Made by a program: the position numbers and the translations under genes
Assembly (NCBI GenBank): GCA_030635945.1
Contig: DAOVXW010000038.1
Coordinates: 1 to 6,145, forward strand
Reading direction: 5' to 3'
Length of the DNA: 6,145 nt
Origin: Dehalococcoidia bacterium
Lineage (GTDB): Bacteria > Chloroflexota > Dehalococcoidia > Dehalococcoidales > G020351185
In this document: positions 1-5,744 of the stretch, piece after piece
Layout: the number at the start of each line of letters is the position of its first letter
How positions within the stretch are numbered: the stretch's first letter is position 1
Notes under the pieces: model-generated
The model's input: only the letters and a program-made list of their open reading frames with translations
Database searches by the model: none
What the model was told of the DNA's origin: nothing

Positions 1-1
1 C

Positions 2-460
2 GGTGCTTCCCATGATATAAAAATAGCCACCGATGCAGCTCATAAAATGGTAACGGAATATGGCATGAGTGATAAGCTGGGGCCGCGTTCCTTCGGCAAC
101 AAGCAGGAGATGGTCTTCCTTGGCCGCGAAATCGCGGAGCAACGTGATTACGGAGAAAAGGTAGCAAACCTGATTGACGAAGAAGTACAGAGTATCATCC
201 AGAAAGCTCACGGAACCGCCGAGGACATTCTGACTAAAAATAAACAGAAATTGATATCCATCGCCGAAAAACTGATGGATCTGGAGACCCTGGAGGGCGA
301 AGAGCTTGAAGCACTATTCAATGGAACAGTACCTGCTCCCCAATCTAAAACCTCCAAAGCAACAGCTAAGAAACCAGCCAAGGATGAAGTCAAGAAACCA
401 AAGCGAAAGAGAACTCCAAAACCCATCCGCCGGCAAAAGCCGGGTCCGGCTGCTCCTTAG
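2..460 (+). CDS. ftsH: ATP-dependent zinc metalloprotease FtsH, C-terminal part (5' end outside window)
   Basis: FtsH is a membrane-anchored AAA+ protease that extracts and degrades membrane and short-lived cytosolic proteins. Only the last 152 codons are present; the reading frame is open from base 2. The fragment begins in the M41 peptidase domain with GASHDI, where the Asp (fragment residue 5) matches the third zinc ligand in known FtsH structures. MVTEYGMSDKLGP and the VFLGREIAEQRDYGE segment follow, both typical of the family. The HEAGH site and the AAA+ domain must lie upstream of the window. A helical stretch ends at LETLEGEELEALFNG, where many family members end or become disordered. 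Here a Lys/Pro/Arg-rich tail of about 45 residues follows, ending in QKPGPAAP. The gene converges on the polyprenyl synthase gene, with 78 bases between the stop codons. Identity is clear; the tail is unusual in its basic charge. Confidence 0.95.
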   Translation, partial: GASHDIKIATDAAHKMVTEYGMSDKLGPRSFGNKQEMVFLGREIAEQRDYGEKVANLIDEEVQSIIQKAHGTAEDILTKNKQKLISIAEKLMDLETLEGEELEALFNGTVPAPQSKTSKATAKKPAKDEVKKPKRKRTPKPIRRQKPGPAAP

Positions 461-538
461 TGCACAAGAATATAACGAATATCCAGCCCTGAAGAGGAAA
501 ATATCCCTGTCTAAAACTGCGTAAAAGGCGAATAATTT
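461..538. other. Convergent intergenic gap between ftsH and polyprenyl synthase gene
   Basis: This short spacer lies between two convergent stop codons. I looked for a bidirectional terminator and found no convincing GC-rich hairpin followed by a T-run on either strand. Only a short T-run at 536-540 is present, with no stem before it. Confidence 0.5.
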
Positions 539-1513
539 TTACTTTCTTCTTTGAACTACATATTCTGCCAGGGTAAGTAATGCCTGACGGCTGGGATTAT
601 CCGGCAACAGGCTAAGGTTATCACAAGCCTTATTGCTGTAATTAGAGGCAATCTGGTAGCATTCCTCTATAATGCCCGAATCGCAGATCATCTTTATCGC
701 CTGTGTTATATTCTCCTGCTTATCGCCTTCTTTATTAAAAAACCTCTTTACCGGATTATCCCCGGGGTGACGCTCCAGCAGCAGGAGCGACGGCAGTGTA
801 ACGGTGCCCTGAATCAGATCGGAGCCAACAGGCTTTCCCATTTCCGCTTCGGTACTGACGAAATCCAGAATATCATCCACTACCTGAAAAGCGATACCCA
901 GATTATAACCGTATTCCTTCAGCCCCTGTATCGCTTCTTCCGGAGCACGGCTTAAAACGGCGCCTGACTCGGTAGCCATGGCAAACAGGGATGCCGTCTT
1001 GCCGGCAATGCGCTCAATATAATCTTCATAGGTCTGCTCCAGCTTAAAAGCACTGAATCCCTGCCTTAATTCAGCCCTGGAAATAGTGCCCAGGGTCTGA
1101 GCAAATAATCTTACCACGCGCAGATTATTTGTATTGGCGGTAAACTCTCCCGCCCGGGCAAACAGGTAGTCTCCCAGAATTACAGCCTTCTCCAAACCCC
1201 AGATGCTGTTTATTGTCGGCCTTCCGCGGCGGATGCTGGCTTTATCAACAGCATCATCATGAACCAGTGTAGCTATGTGCAGCAGCTCACTGGCAGTAGC
1301 CATCGGCAGCAGATTCTTCAGGTCATATTCATAGAATTTGCCTGCCAGTAACGTAAGCGTCGGGCGTAATACTTTACCACCGACCAGAACCTGGCTCAAC
1401 ATGGTATGCAGTTCAGGAAAAACTTCGCGCTTGCTATCAACCAGTAGTTGAAACTGCTCCTCTACCTTAAACAGGTCCTGCTGAACCGATTCGTATATCT
1501 TATTAAATTGCAT
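539..1513 (-). CDS. Long-chain trans-polyprenyl diphosphate synthase (IspB/HepT-like)
   Basis: This all-alpha cytosolic enzyme adds isopentenyl diphosphate units in trans to an allylic primer, typically making the side chain of respiratory quinones. The 324-residue length is normal for the family. Visible motifs are GGKVLRP (45-51, IPP-binding Lys47 and Arg50), the first Asp-rich motif DDAVD (86-90) followed by RRGRPT, the second Asp-rich motif DDILD (213-217), and GKPVGSDL (226-233). Small residues (Ala81, Thr82) sit 5 and 4 positions before the first Asp-rich motif, where short-chain farnesyl synthases carry bulky side chains; this favours a long product. The start has a GAGGA ribosome site (complement 1519-1523) five bases before the ATG. 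It is last in the rsmI-metG cluster, 33 bases after metG. The exact chain length (heptaprenyl, octaprenyl or longer) cannot be read from sequence, so I give no symbol. Confidence 0.93.
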   Translation of the reverse strand: MQFNKIYESVQQDLFKVEEQFQLLVDSKREVFPELHTMLSQVLVGGKVLRPTLTLLAGKFYEYDLKNLLPMATASELLHIATLVHDDAVDKASIRRGRPTINSIWGLEKAVILGDYLFARAGEFTANTNNLRVVRLFAQTLGTISRAELRQGFSAFKLEQTYEDYIERIAGKTASLFAMATESGAVLSRAPEEAIQGLKEYGYNLGIAFQVVDDILDFVSTEAEMGKPVGSDLIQGTVTLPSLLLLERHPGDNPVKRFFNKEGDKQENITQAIKMICDSGIIEECYQIASNYSNKACDNLSLLPDNPSRQALLTLAEYVVQRRK

Positions 1514-1546
1514 TTATTTCCTCACCAGCTAGATTCAATAAAAACA

Positions 1547-3280
1547 CTACTTGCCCAAACGGGCGGTTTCCTCGACGATGAGTTCTTCATCCAGTTTTTT
1601 AAACAGGGGTTCCGGTGGCAACATTTTCTGCCCCGGTTCCGGTACCAACGGTTGCCAGCCATAATCCTCTATATTGCCATCAAAGCCCAGCATCCGATGC
1701 AGTTTCTGTGAACTGAACGGCAAAAACGGATATAATGCCGTTTTCAAGCAAGAAATAACGTAAAGAGCTATATACAGTGAGTCAGCTGCCGCCTGTTTAT
1801 CCTGCTTTATCACTTTCCACGGCGATTTTCTATCGAGGTACTGATTAGTCTCCTGGGCTTTTTTCATTATACACAACATCGCTTGCCTGAACTTGCATTT
1901 ACTAATGAGGTCGCCTACTTCTCTAAAAAGTAATTCTTTAGCATCTTCAATTTCATTTATACTTTGCTCATCTATATCCACAAGATCTTTTCTCATATCT
2001 TTATTAGTGTCTAGAGATTCTAGATATTCATGAATCTCGTTATACTTACTATACTCTGGCACACAACCATCAAAGTTGCGGTATACAAAGGTAAGCACCC
2101 TCTGCACCAGGTTTCCGTAGGTAGCCACCAGTTCATCATTATTGCGGCGGACAAATTCCCGCCAGGAGAAATTCGTATCCCCGGTTTCCGGCATATTGGC
2201 CGAAAGCAGGTATCGCAGCGGATCCGGGTCATAGTGCGATAGATAATCGGGCAGCCATACCGCCCAGTTACGGCTGCTGGACAGTTTTTTACACTCAATC
2301 GTCAAATACTCGTTAGCCGGTACATCATAGGGCAGGTTCAACCCACCATAGCCCATCAGCATTGCCGGCCAGATTATAGTGTGGAAGGGTATGTTATCTT
2401 TACCGATAAAGTAATAACTTTTAGCTTCGCCCTGCCAGAATTCGCGCCATTTTTCGCTATCGCCGGTGGATTTAGCCCACTCCTTGGATGCCGAAAGGTA
2501 ACCGATGACGGCTTCAAACCACACATAAAGACGCTTGCCGTCATAGCCTTCAAGGGGCAGCGGCACTCCCCAGTTTATATCACGCGTTATTGCCCTGTCT
2601 TTTAAACCGTTCTCAAGATAGCTCAGGGTAAAATTATAGACATTTGGTTTCCAGTGTTTCTGCTGCCGTACCCAGGTTATCAGCTTATTCTCGAAGGCAT
2701 TGAGTTTTAAGAAGAAATGCTCCGATTCTCTAAACTCGGGGGCAGCACTGCATATTCCGCAGCGTGGCTCTACAAGTTCGATGGTATTAAGCGGCCGGCC
2801 ACACTGGTCGCACTGGTCGCCCCTGGCACCCGTATCATCACAGTGAGGGCAGATACCTTCAATATAGCGGTCAGGTAAAAATCTTTTACATTCAGGGCAA
2901 AATGGCTGCGAACCCTTATCTTTGTAGATATAACCCTTATCCAGCAGGGTAAGGAAAATATCCTGTGCCACTTCGGCGTGGTTAGCGGTGCCGGTAGTGG
3001 TGAATAAATCGAATGTGATGCCGAATTTCTGCCACGATTCAAGAAACTGCTTGTGATAACTACCGGCTATTTCCGCCGGCGACTTACCTTCTTGCTCGGC
3101 ACGTATAGTTATCGGCGTTCCGTGCTGGTCAGAGCCGGAAACCATCAGCACTTCATTGCCTTTCATGCGATGATAACGGGCAAATATATCCGGCGGTAGA
3201 TAGGCACCGGCAATCTGGCCTATATGCAACGGACTGTTGGCATAAGGCCAGGCAACACCGATAAATATTTTCTCGCCCAT
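1547..3280 (-). CDS. metG: Methionyl-tRNA synthetase
   Basis: MetRS charges tRNA-Met with methionine using ATP in the cytosol. The class I catalytic core starts with VAWPYANSPLHIGQ, holding the HIGH-type signature HIGQ (19-22). The connective peptide carries four CxxC pairs (C128/C131, C144/C147, C157/C160, C174/C177), enough for two zinc knuckles. The KMSKS loop is present as KLSSS (332-336) followed by RNWAVW, a form I associate with archaeal-type MetRS. The helical anticodon-binding domain occupies roughly 375-530. At 577 residues the protein ends in LFKKLDEE...ARLGK and has no C-terminal tRNA-binding (EMAP-like) domain. The start follows the upstream small gene's stop by six bases. Its weak AGG ribosome site (complement 3286-3288) overlaps that stop codon, suggesting translational coupling. 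An AT-rich stretch (about 1897-2056) encodes an extended acidic, Asn/Lys-rich segment at residues 409-462. Confidence 0.97.
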   Translation of the reverse strand: MGEKIFIGVAWPYANSPLHIGQIAGAYLPPDIFARYHRMKGNEVLMVSGSDQHGTPITIRAEQEGKSPAEIAGSYHKQFLESWQKFGITFDLFTTTGTANHAEVAQDIFLTLLDKGYIYKDKGSQPFCPECKRFLPDRYIEGICPHCDDTGARGDQCDQCGRPLNTIELVEPRCGICSAAPEFRESEHFFLKLNAFENKLITWVRQQKHWKPNVYNFTLSYLENGLKDRAITRDINWGVPLPLEGYDGKRLYVWFEAVIGYLSASKEWAKSTGDSEKWREFWQGEAKSYYFIGKDNIPFHTIIWPAMLMGYGGLNLPYDVPANEYLTIECKKLSSSRNWAVWLPDYLSHYDPDPLRYLLSANMPETGDTNFSWREFVRRNNDELVATYGNLVQRVLTFVYRNFDGCVPEYSKYNEIHEYLESLDTNKDMRKDLVDIDEQSINEIEDAKELLFREVGDLISKCKFRQAMLCIMKKAQETNQYLDRKSPWKVIKQDKQAAADSLYIALYVISCLKTALYPFLPFSSQKLHRMLGFDGNIEDYGWQPLVPEPGQKMLPPEPLFKKLDEELIVEETARLGK

Positions 3281-3286
3281 GATAAC

Positions 3287-3577
3287 CTATTTCTGGTTGG
3301 TATTGGTTTCTTGGCTGGTACCTTTTTCCTGGCTGATATTAGTTTCCTCGCTTATTTCCGATTCAGGAAAGAAGGTCAGTATCATATCGCCCTTCACTTC
3401 TTTATAATGAGCGTAACCCTTTTCCAATGCACACTGAATGCAATAGTGAACCGTATTCCCCTTCTCCACCTCCGCCCCATCCTCTTCATCAACCGCCAGG
3501 TAACGTTCGGGGTAGGGTATGGTTCGCTGGCAGATATTGCACTTTACTTCTCCCAGAGATATACAACCACGACGCAT
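3287..3577 (-). CDS. Small CxxC/CxxC (zinc-ribbon-like) protein of unknown function
   Basis: I do not recognise this 96-residue protein. It has two cysteine pairs, C13-N-I-C16 and C46-I-Q-C49, spaced like the two halves of a treble-clef or zinc-ribbon fold, so zinc binding is likely but unproven. The first 70 residues look folded (ICQRTIPYPERYLAVDEEDG, HYCIQCALEKGYAHYK). The last 24 residues are a low-complexity, Thr/Ser/Asn/Gln/Glu-rich tail built from a degenerate six-residue repeat. There is no signal peptide or membrane segment. The start is supported by a strong AAGGAG ribosome site (complement 3584-3589) six bases before the ATG. It lies 24 bases after rsmI and 6 bases before metG, so it is almost certainly co-transcribed and may be coupled to metG. 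A role linked to translation is only a guess from position. Confidence 0.85.
   Translation of the reverse strand: MRRGCISLGEVKCNICQRTIPYPERYLAVDEEDGAEVEKGNTVHYCIQCALEKGYAHYKEVKGDMILTFFPESEISEETNISQEKGTSQETNTNQK
3302..3355 (-). repeat. Three degenerate 18-base coding repeats (hexapeptide tail)
   Basis: Three consecutive 18-base units (3338-3355, 3320-3337, 3302-3319) encode ISEETN, ISQEKG and TSQETN. A partial fourth unit, TNQK, runs up to the stop codon. The period is exactly six codons and the units share the pattern (I/T)-S-(E/Q)-E-(T/K)-(N/G). This suggests tail growth by slippage or duplication, followed by divergence. Confidence 0.7.
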
Positions 3578-3583
3578 AACAAA

Positions 3584-3589
3584 CTCCTT
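3584..3589 (-). promoter_or_regulatory. Strong ribosome binding site of the 96-residue protein gene
   Basis: AAGGAG on the minus strand lies six bases before the ATG at 3577, within the 24-base gap after rsmI. It is the strongest Shine-Dalgarno match in the cluster and supports the small ORF as a genuine gene. Confidence 0.75.
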
Positions 3590-3601
3590 TCCAGAACCTA
3601 A

Positions 3602-4414
3602 TTATAATTTGAGCCAGGCCCGGTAAAGCTCTTTCCTTGATAAACCCGTTTCCAGAGTCAGCCCGGTCACCGATTCTTTAGCTGTCGCTCCGGATGCTTT
3701 CAGGTTTTTTAATTGTTTTATAATATCGCCGGTGACCTGTGGCTTCTCTTTATCTTTTTCACCTTCAATGACCAGCGTAAACTCACCCCTGGGTTTATCA
3801 AAATACTGCTGTGCCTGGCTTACCGTGCCGCGGAAGACTTCTTCATGCAGCTTGGTAAGCTGACGGCAGATAGCCACCCTTCTGTCACCGGTAACCAGCA
3901 GTAAATCAGCCAGCGCTTCCTGTAGCCGGTGTGGCGTCTCCAGGGCTACAATGGTTCCGGCTTCATCGGCAACCGATTGCAGAAGACGCCGTCGTTCTGC
4001 GGACTTCCTCGGCAGAAACCCGATGTAGATAAACCTGTCCGTAGGTAGTCCCGATATAGCAAGCGCCGCTATTATCGCCGAGGGTCCCGGAATAGCCACT
4101 ACCGGTATATCCTGCTCACTGGCGGCAACTATCAGCTCATAACCCGGGTCGGAAATACCGGGTGTGCCAGCCTCGGAAACAAGAGCCACGTCACCCTCTT
4201 CAAGTTGTTTCAAGATATAATCCAGTTTCGCTTTTTTATTATGCTCATAGTAGCTGGTGACGTTTGTTCTTATATTATAAGCATTAAGCAGCCGCTTTGT
4301 CTTGCGGGTATCTTCTGCGGCAATCAGCCTCACTTCACGCAGTGTCCTGATAGCACGCAGTGAAATATCCTCCAGATTACCGATAGGAGTAGCTACAACA
4401 TAAAGGGTAGGCAT
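3602..4414 (-). CDS. rsmI: 16S rRNA (cytidine(1402)-2'-O)-methyltransferase RsmI
   Basis: RsmI uses S-adenosylmethionine to 2'-O-methylate C1402 in the decoding centre of 16S rRNA; together with RsmH (N4) it produces the doubly modified base. The 270-residue protein has the SPOUT-unrelated, tetrapyrrole-methylase fold motifs in order: VATPIGNLEDIS (7-18), AAEDTRKT (32-39), SEAGTPGISDPG (80-91), IPGPSA (108-113) and GFLPRK (132-137). A RsmI-type C-terminal helical region ends with GLSRKELYRAWLKL. Length matches the family. The start is standard (MPTLYVVATPIGN); the ribosome site is modest, GAGG just upstream of the ATG. It is the first gene of the minus-strand cluster, and candidate promoters lie in the divergent region towards guaB3. 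Confidence 0.97.
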   Translation of the reverse strand: MPTLYVVATPIGNLEDISLRAIRTLREVRLIAAEDTRKTKRLLNAYNIRTNVTSYYEHNKKAKLDYILKQLEEGDVALVSEAGTPGISDPGYELIVAASEQDIPVVAIPGPSAIIAALAISGLPTDRFIYIGFLPRKSAERRRLLQSVADEAGTIVALETPHRLQEALADLLLVTGDRRVAICRQLTKLHEEVFRGTVSQAQQYFDKPRGEFTLVIEGEKDKEKPQVTGDIIKQLKNLKASGATAKESVTGLTLETGLSRKELYRAWLKL

Positions 4415-4433
4415 TGCCTCAATCTTTCCCAGT

Positions 4434-4450
4434 TAGGTTATTATAACCTA
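4434..4450. promoter_or_regulatory. 17-base perfect inverted repeat, possible operator
   Basis: TAGGTTAT-T-ATAACCTA is a perfect palindrome with eight-base arms around a single central base. It sits 20-36 bases before the rsmI ATG and contains the candidate minus-strand -10 box TATAAT (complement 4440-4445). A related imperfect copy, AGGTTGCATAACC, lies 28 bases further on at 4478-4490. The symmetry and position fit a repressor site, but no regulator is known, and an AT-rich palindrome can arise by chance. Confidence 0.45.
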
Positions 4451-4469
4451 TATCTTTATTAACCGTCTA
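4440..4469 (-). promoter_or_regulatory. Candidate sigma-70-type promoter for the rsmI cluster
   Basis: On the minus strand, TAGACG (complement 4464-4469, four of six matches to TTGACA) is separated by 18 bases from a perfect TATAAT (complement 4440-4445). Transcription would start about 20 bases before the rsmI ATG, leaving a short leader. A second perfect TATAAT (complement 4510-4515) lies further upstream, with TTGATT (complement 4531-4536) at a short 15-base spacing, and is an alternative. Confidence 0.45.
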
Positions 4470-4477
4470 TACGGGAC

Positions 4478-4490
4478 AGGTTGCATAACC
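4478..4490. repeat. Imperfect second copy of the AGGTT...AACC inverted repeat
   Basis: AGGTTGCATAACC keeps the GGTT/AACC half-sites of the palindrome at 4434-4450, with a spacer one base shorter between them. Both copies lie in the divergent rsmI-guaB3 region. This may be a second weaker operator or chance. Confidence 0.3.
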
Positions 4491-4522
4491 CGGATGATAG
4501 CTTAATCCCATTATAAGTTTTC

Positions 4523-4550
4523 TTGACTTGAATCAATGCCTTCTGATAAA
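4523..4550 (+). promoter_or_regulatory. Candidate sigma-70-type promoter for guaB3
   Basis: TTGACT (4523-4528, five of six matches to TTGACA) is followed after 16 bases by GATAAA (4545-4550, four of six matches to TATAAT). The predicted transcription start, near 4557, falls downstream of the first in-frame ATG (4536) and just before the ribosome-site region at 4562-4576. This helps decide the guaB3 start codon. Confidence 0.5.
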
Positions 4551-4569
4551 CTTTTGCTTAAGGGGGACA

Positions 4570-4575
4570 AGGTGA
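4570..4575 (+). promoter_or_regulatory. Ribosome binding site that decides the guaB3 start
   Basis: AGGTGA matches the 3' part of the full Shine-Dalgarno consensus and, aligned to that consensus, has normal spacing to the ATG at 4578. A G-run at 4562-4566 lies five bases before an in-frame GTG at 4572, a second possible start. No comparable site precedes the upstream ATG at 4536. Confidence 0.5.
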
Positions 4576-4577
4576 GT

Positions 4578-5717
4578 ATGCCTGTATTTCGAGAGTTGCG
4601 CCGTGCCTACGGATTTGATGAAGTAGCTATAGTTCCCGGAGACAAGACCATAAATCCGGACCAGACAAATATTGACTTTAGTATAGGTGACTTAACCTTT
4701 TCTCTGCCGATTTTAGCCGCCGCTATGGATGCGGTGACGGATATTAACTTTGCAGCCGCCCTGAGCAAATTAGGCGGCCTAGCGGTGCTTAACCTTGAAG
4801 GGATACAGACAAAATACGATAATCCCCATGAGATACTGGCTGAAATTGCGGCTACACCCGATAATAGAACCACCACATTATTGCAAAAGATATACTCGCA
4901 GCCAATCAAAGATAACCTCGTCGCCAAAAGAATATGTGAAGTTAAAGAAGCCGGAGGGGTATGCGCCGTTTCAGTAACTCCGGCAAATGCGAAACGCCTA
5001 GCACCGATAATCTCGAAAGCCGAAGCCGACATTCTCATCGTCCAGTCCACTGTCACAACCGCCCGTCATATCTCAAAAAGTAACCAGGGTCTTATCTTTG
5101 ACGAGCTCTGTAAGTCAGTACCCATGCCAGTAGTCGTCGGTAATTGCGTCAGTTTCAGCGCCAGCCTGGAACTTATGAGAACCGGCATTGCCGCCATTCT
5201 GGTGGGTGTGGGGCCGGGTGCCGCCTGCACCAGCCGTGAAGTCCTGGGAGTGGGCGTCCCCCAGATAACGGCTACTATGGACTGCGCCGCCGCCAGAGAC
5301 GAATACCTCAAAGAATCAGGTAGATATGTACCTGTTATTACGGATGGTGGTTTCCGCAAGGGTGGTGAGTTATGTAAAGCTTTTGTCGCCGGTGCCGATG
5401 CCGTCATGCTCGGTTCTGTTTTTGCCCAGGCCAAGGAGGCACCGGGGCTGGGTTACCACTGGGGTATGTCCCACCCCCATCCGGCACTCCCCCGTGGTAC
5501 AAGAATAAAAGTCGGTACTACCGCAAGCTTGGAACAGATCCTTTTCGGGCCGACATCGGTTACCGATGGCAGCCAGAACCTTGTCGGCGCCCTGCGCACG
5601 GCGATGGGTGTCTGCGGGGCATCTAACATTAAAGAGATGCAAAAGGCAGAGATGGTTATTGCTCCGTCTATTATCACCGAGGGGAAATCCTGGCAGTTAT
5701 CGCTGCCGAGTTGCTAA
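4578..5717 (+). CDS. guaB3: GuaB3-type IMP dehydrogenase family protein (no CBS domains)
   Basis: The protein is a TIM-barrel member of the IMP dehydrogenase/GMP reductase family, which in canonical form oxidises IMP to XMP with NAD+ in guanine nucleotide synthesis. From the chosen start it has 379 residues. Features include AAAMDAVTD and LGGLAVLNLEG near the N-terminus and the catalytic loop GPGAACTSREV with Cys217. The phosphate-binding segments DGGFRKGGE (Asp256) and GADAVMLGSVFA come next, then the HPHPALPRGTRIKVG segment and a C-terminal TEGK. The paired CBS domains of classical GuaB are missing; a short linker (about 93-116) takes their place. Length and motifs match the GuaB3 group known from actinobacteria and cyanobacteria, where at least cyanobacterial members have IMPDH activity. 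An open frame extends to ATG 4536, but promoter and ribosome-site positions and the family's N-terminal length favour 4578 (or GTG 4572). It diverges from rsmI and converges on the lysS fragment, with 27 bases between stops. Confidence 0.88.
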   Translation: MPVFRELRRAYGFDEVAIVPGDKTINPDQTNIDFSIGDLTFSLPILAAAMDAVTDINFAAALSKLGGLAVLNLEGIQTKYDNPHEILAEIAATPDNRTTTLLQKIYSQPIKDNLVAKRICEVKEAGGVCAVSVTPANAKRLAPIISKAEADILIVQSTVTTARHISKSNQGLIFDELCKSVPMPVVVGNCVSFSASLELMRTGIAAILVGVGPGAACTSREVLGVGVPQITATMDCAAARDEYLKESGRYVPVITDGGFRKGGELCKAFVAGADAVMLGSVFAQAKEAPGLGYHWGMSHPHPALPRGTRIKVGTTASLEQILFGPTSVTDGSQNLVGALRTAMGVCGASNIKEMQKAEMVIAPSIITEGKSWQLSLPSC

Positions 5718-5744
5718 ATAACATTCCGCCCCGGTCACCAGAGG

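Noticed and set aside
438..451. Hairpin AGCCGGGTCCGGCT at the end of ftsH, considered as a terminator
   Set aside because: It lies inside the coding sequence, its loop is very short (two to four bases), and no T-run follows it.
208..524. Overlapping ORFs on both strands within ftsH (208-426 minus, 306-524 plus)
   Set aside because: They are in other frames of a clearly identified FtsH, with low-complexity translations and no ribosome sites.
2020..2298. A 92-residue minus-strand frame and a 70-residue plus-strand frame inside metG
   Set aside because: Both overlap conserved MetRS coding sequence that includes the KLSSS region and have no family-like content.
3224..3601. A 125-residue plus-strand ORF opposite the metG start and the small zinc protein
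   Set aside because: It overlaps two supported minus-strand genes; its hydrophobic look comes from reading the antisense of Glu/Lys/Asn-rich sequence, and no ribosome site supports it.
4607..5677. Several minus-strand ORFs of 70-150 residues opposite guaB3
   Set aside because: They are antisense shadows of a conserved IMPDH-family frame.
5718..5744. Possible shared terminator between the guaB3 and lysS stops
   Set aside because: The 27-base gap contains no stem-loop with a T-run on either strand.
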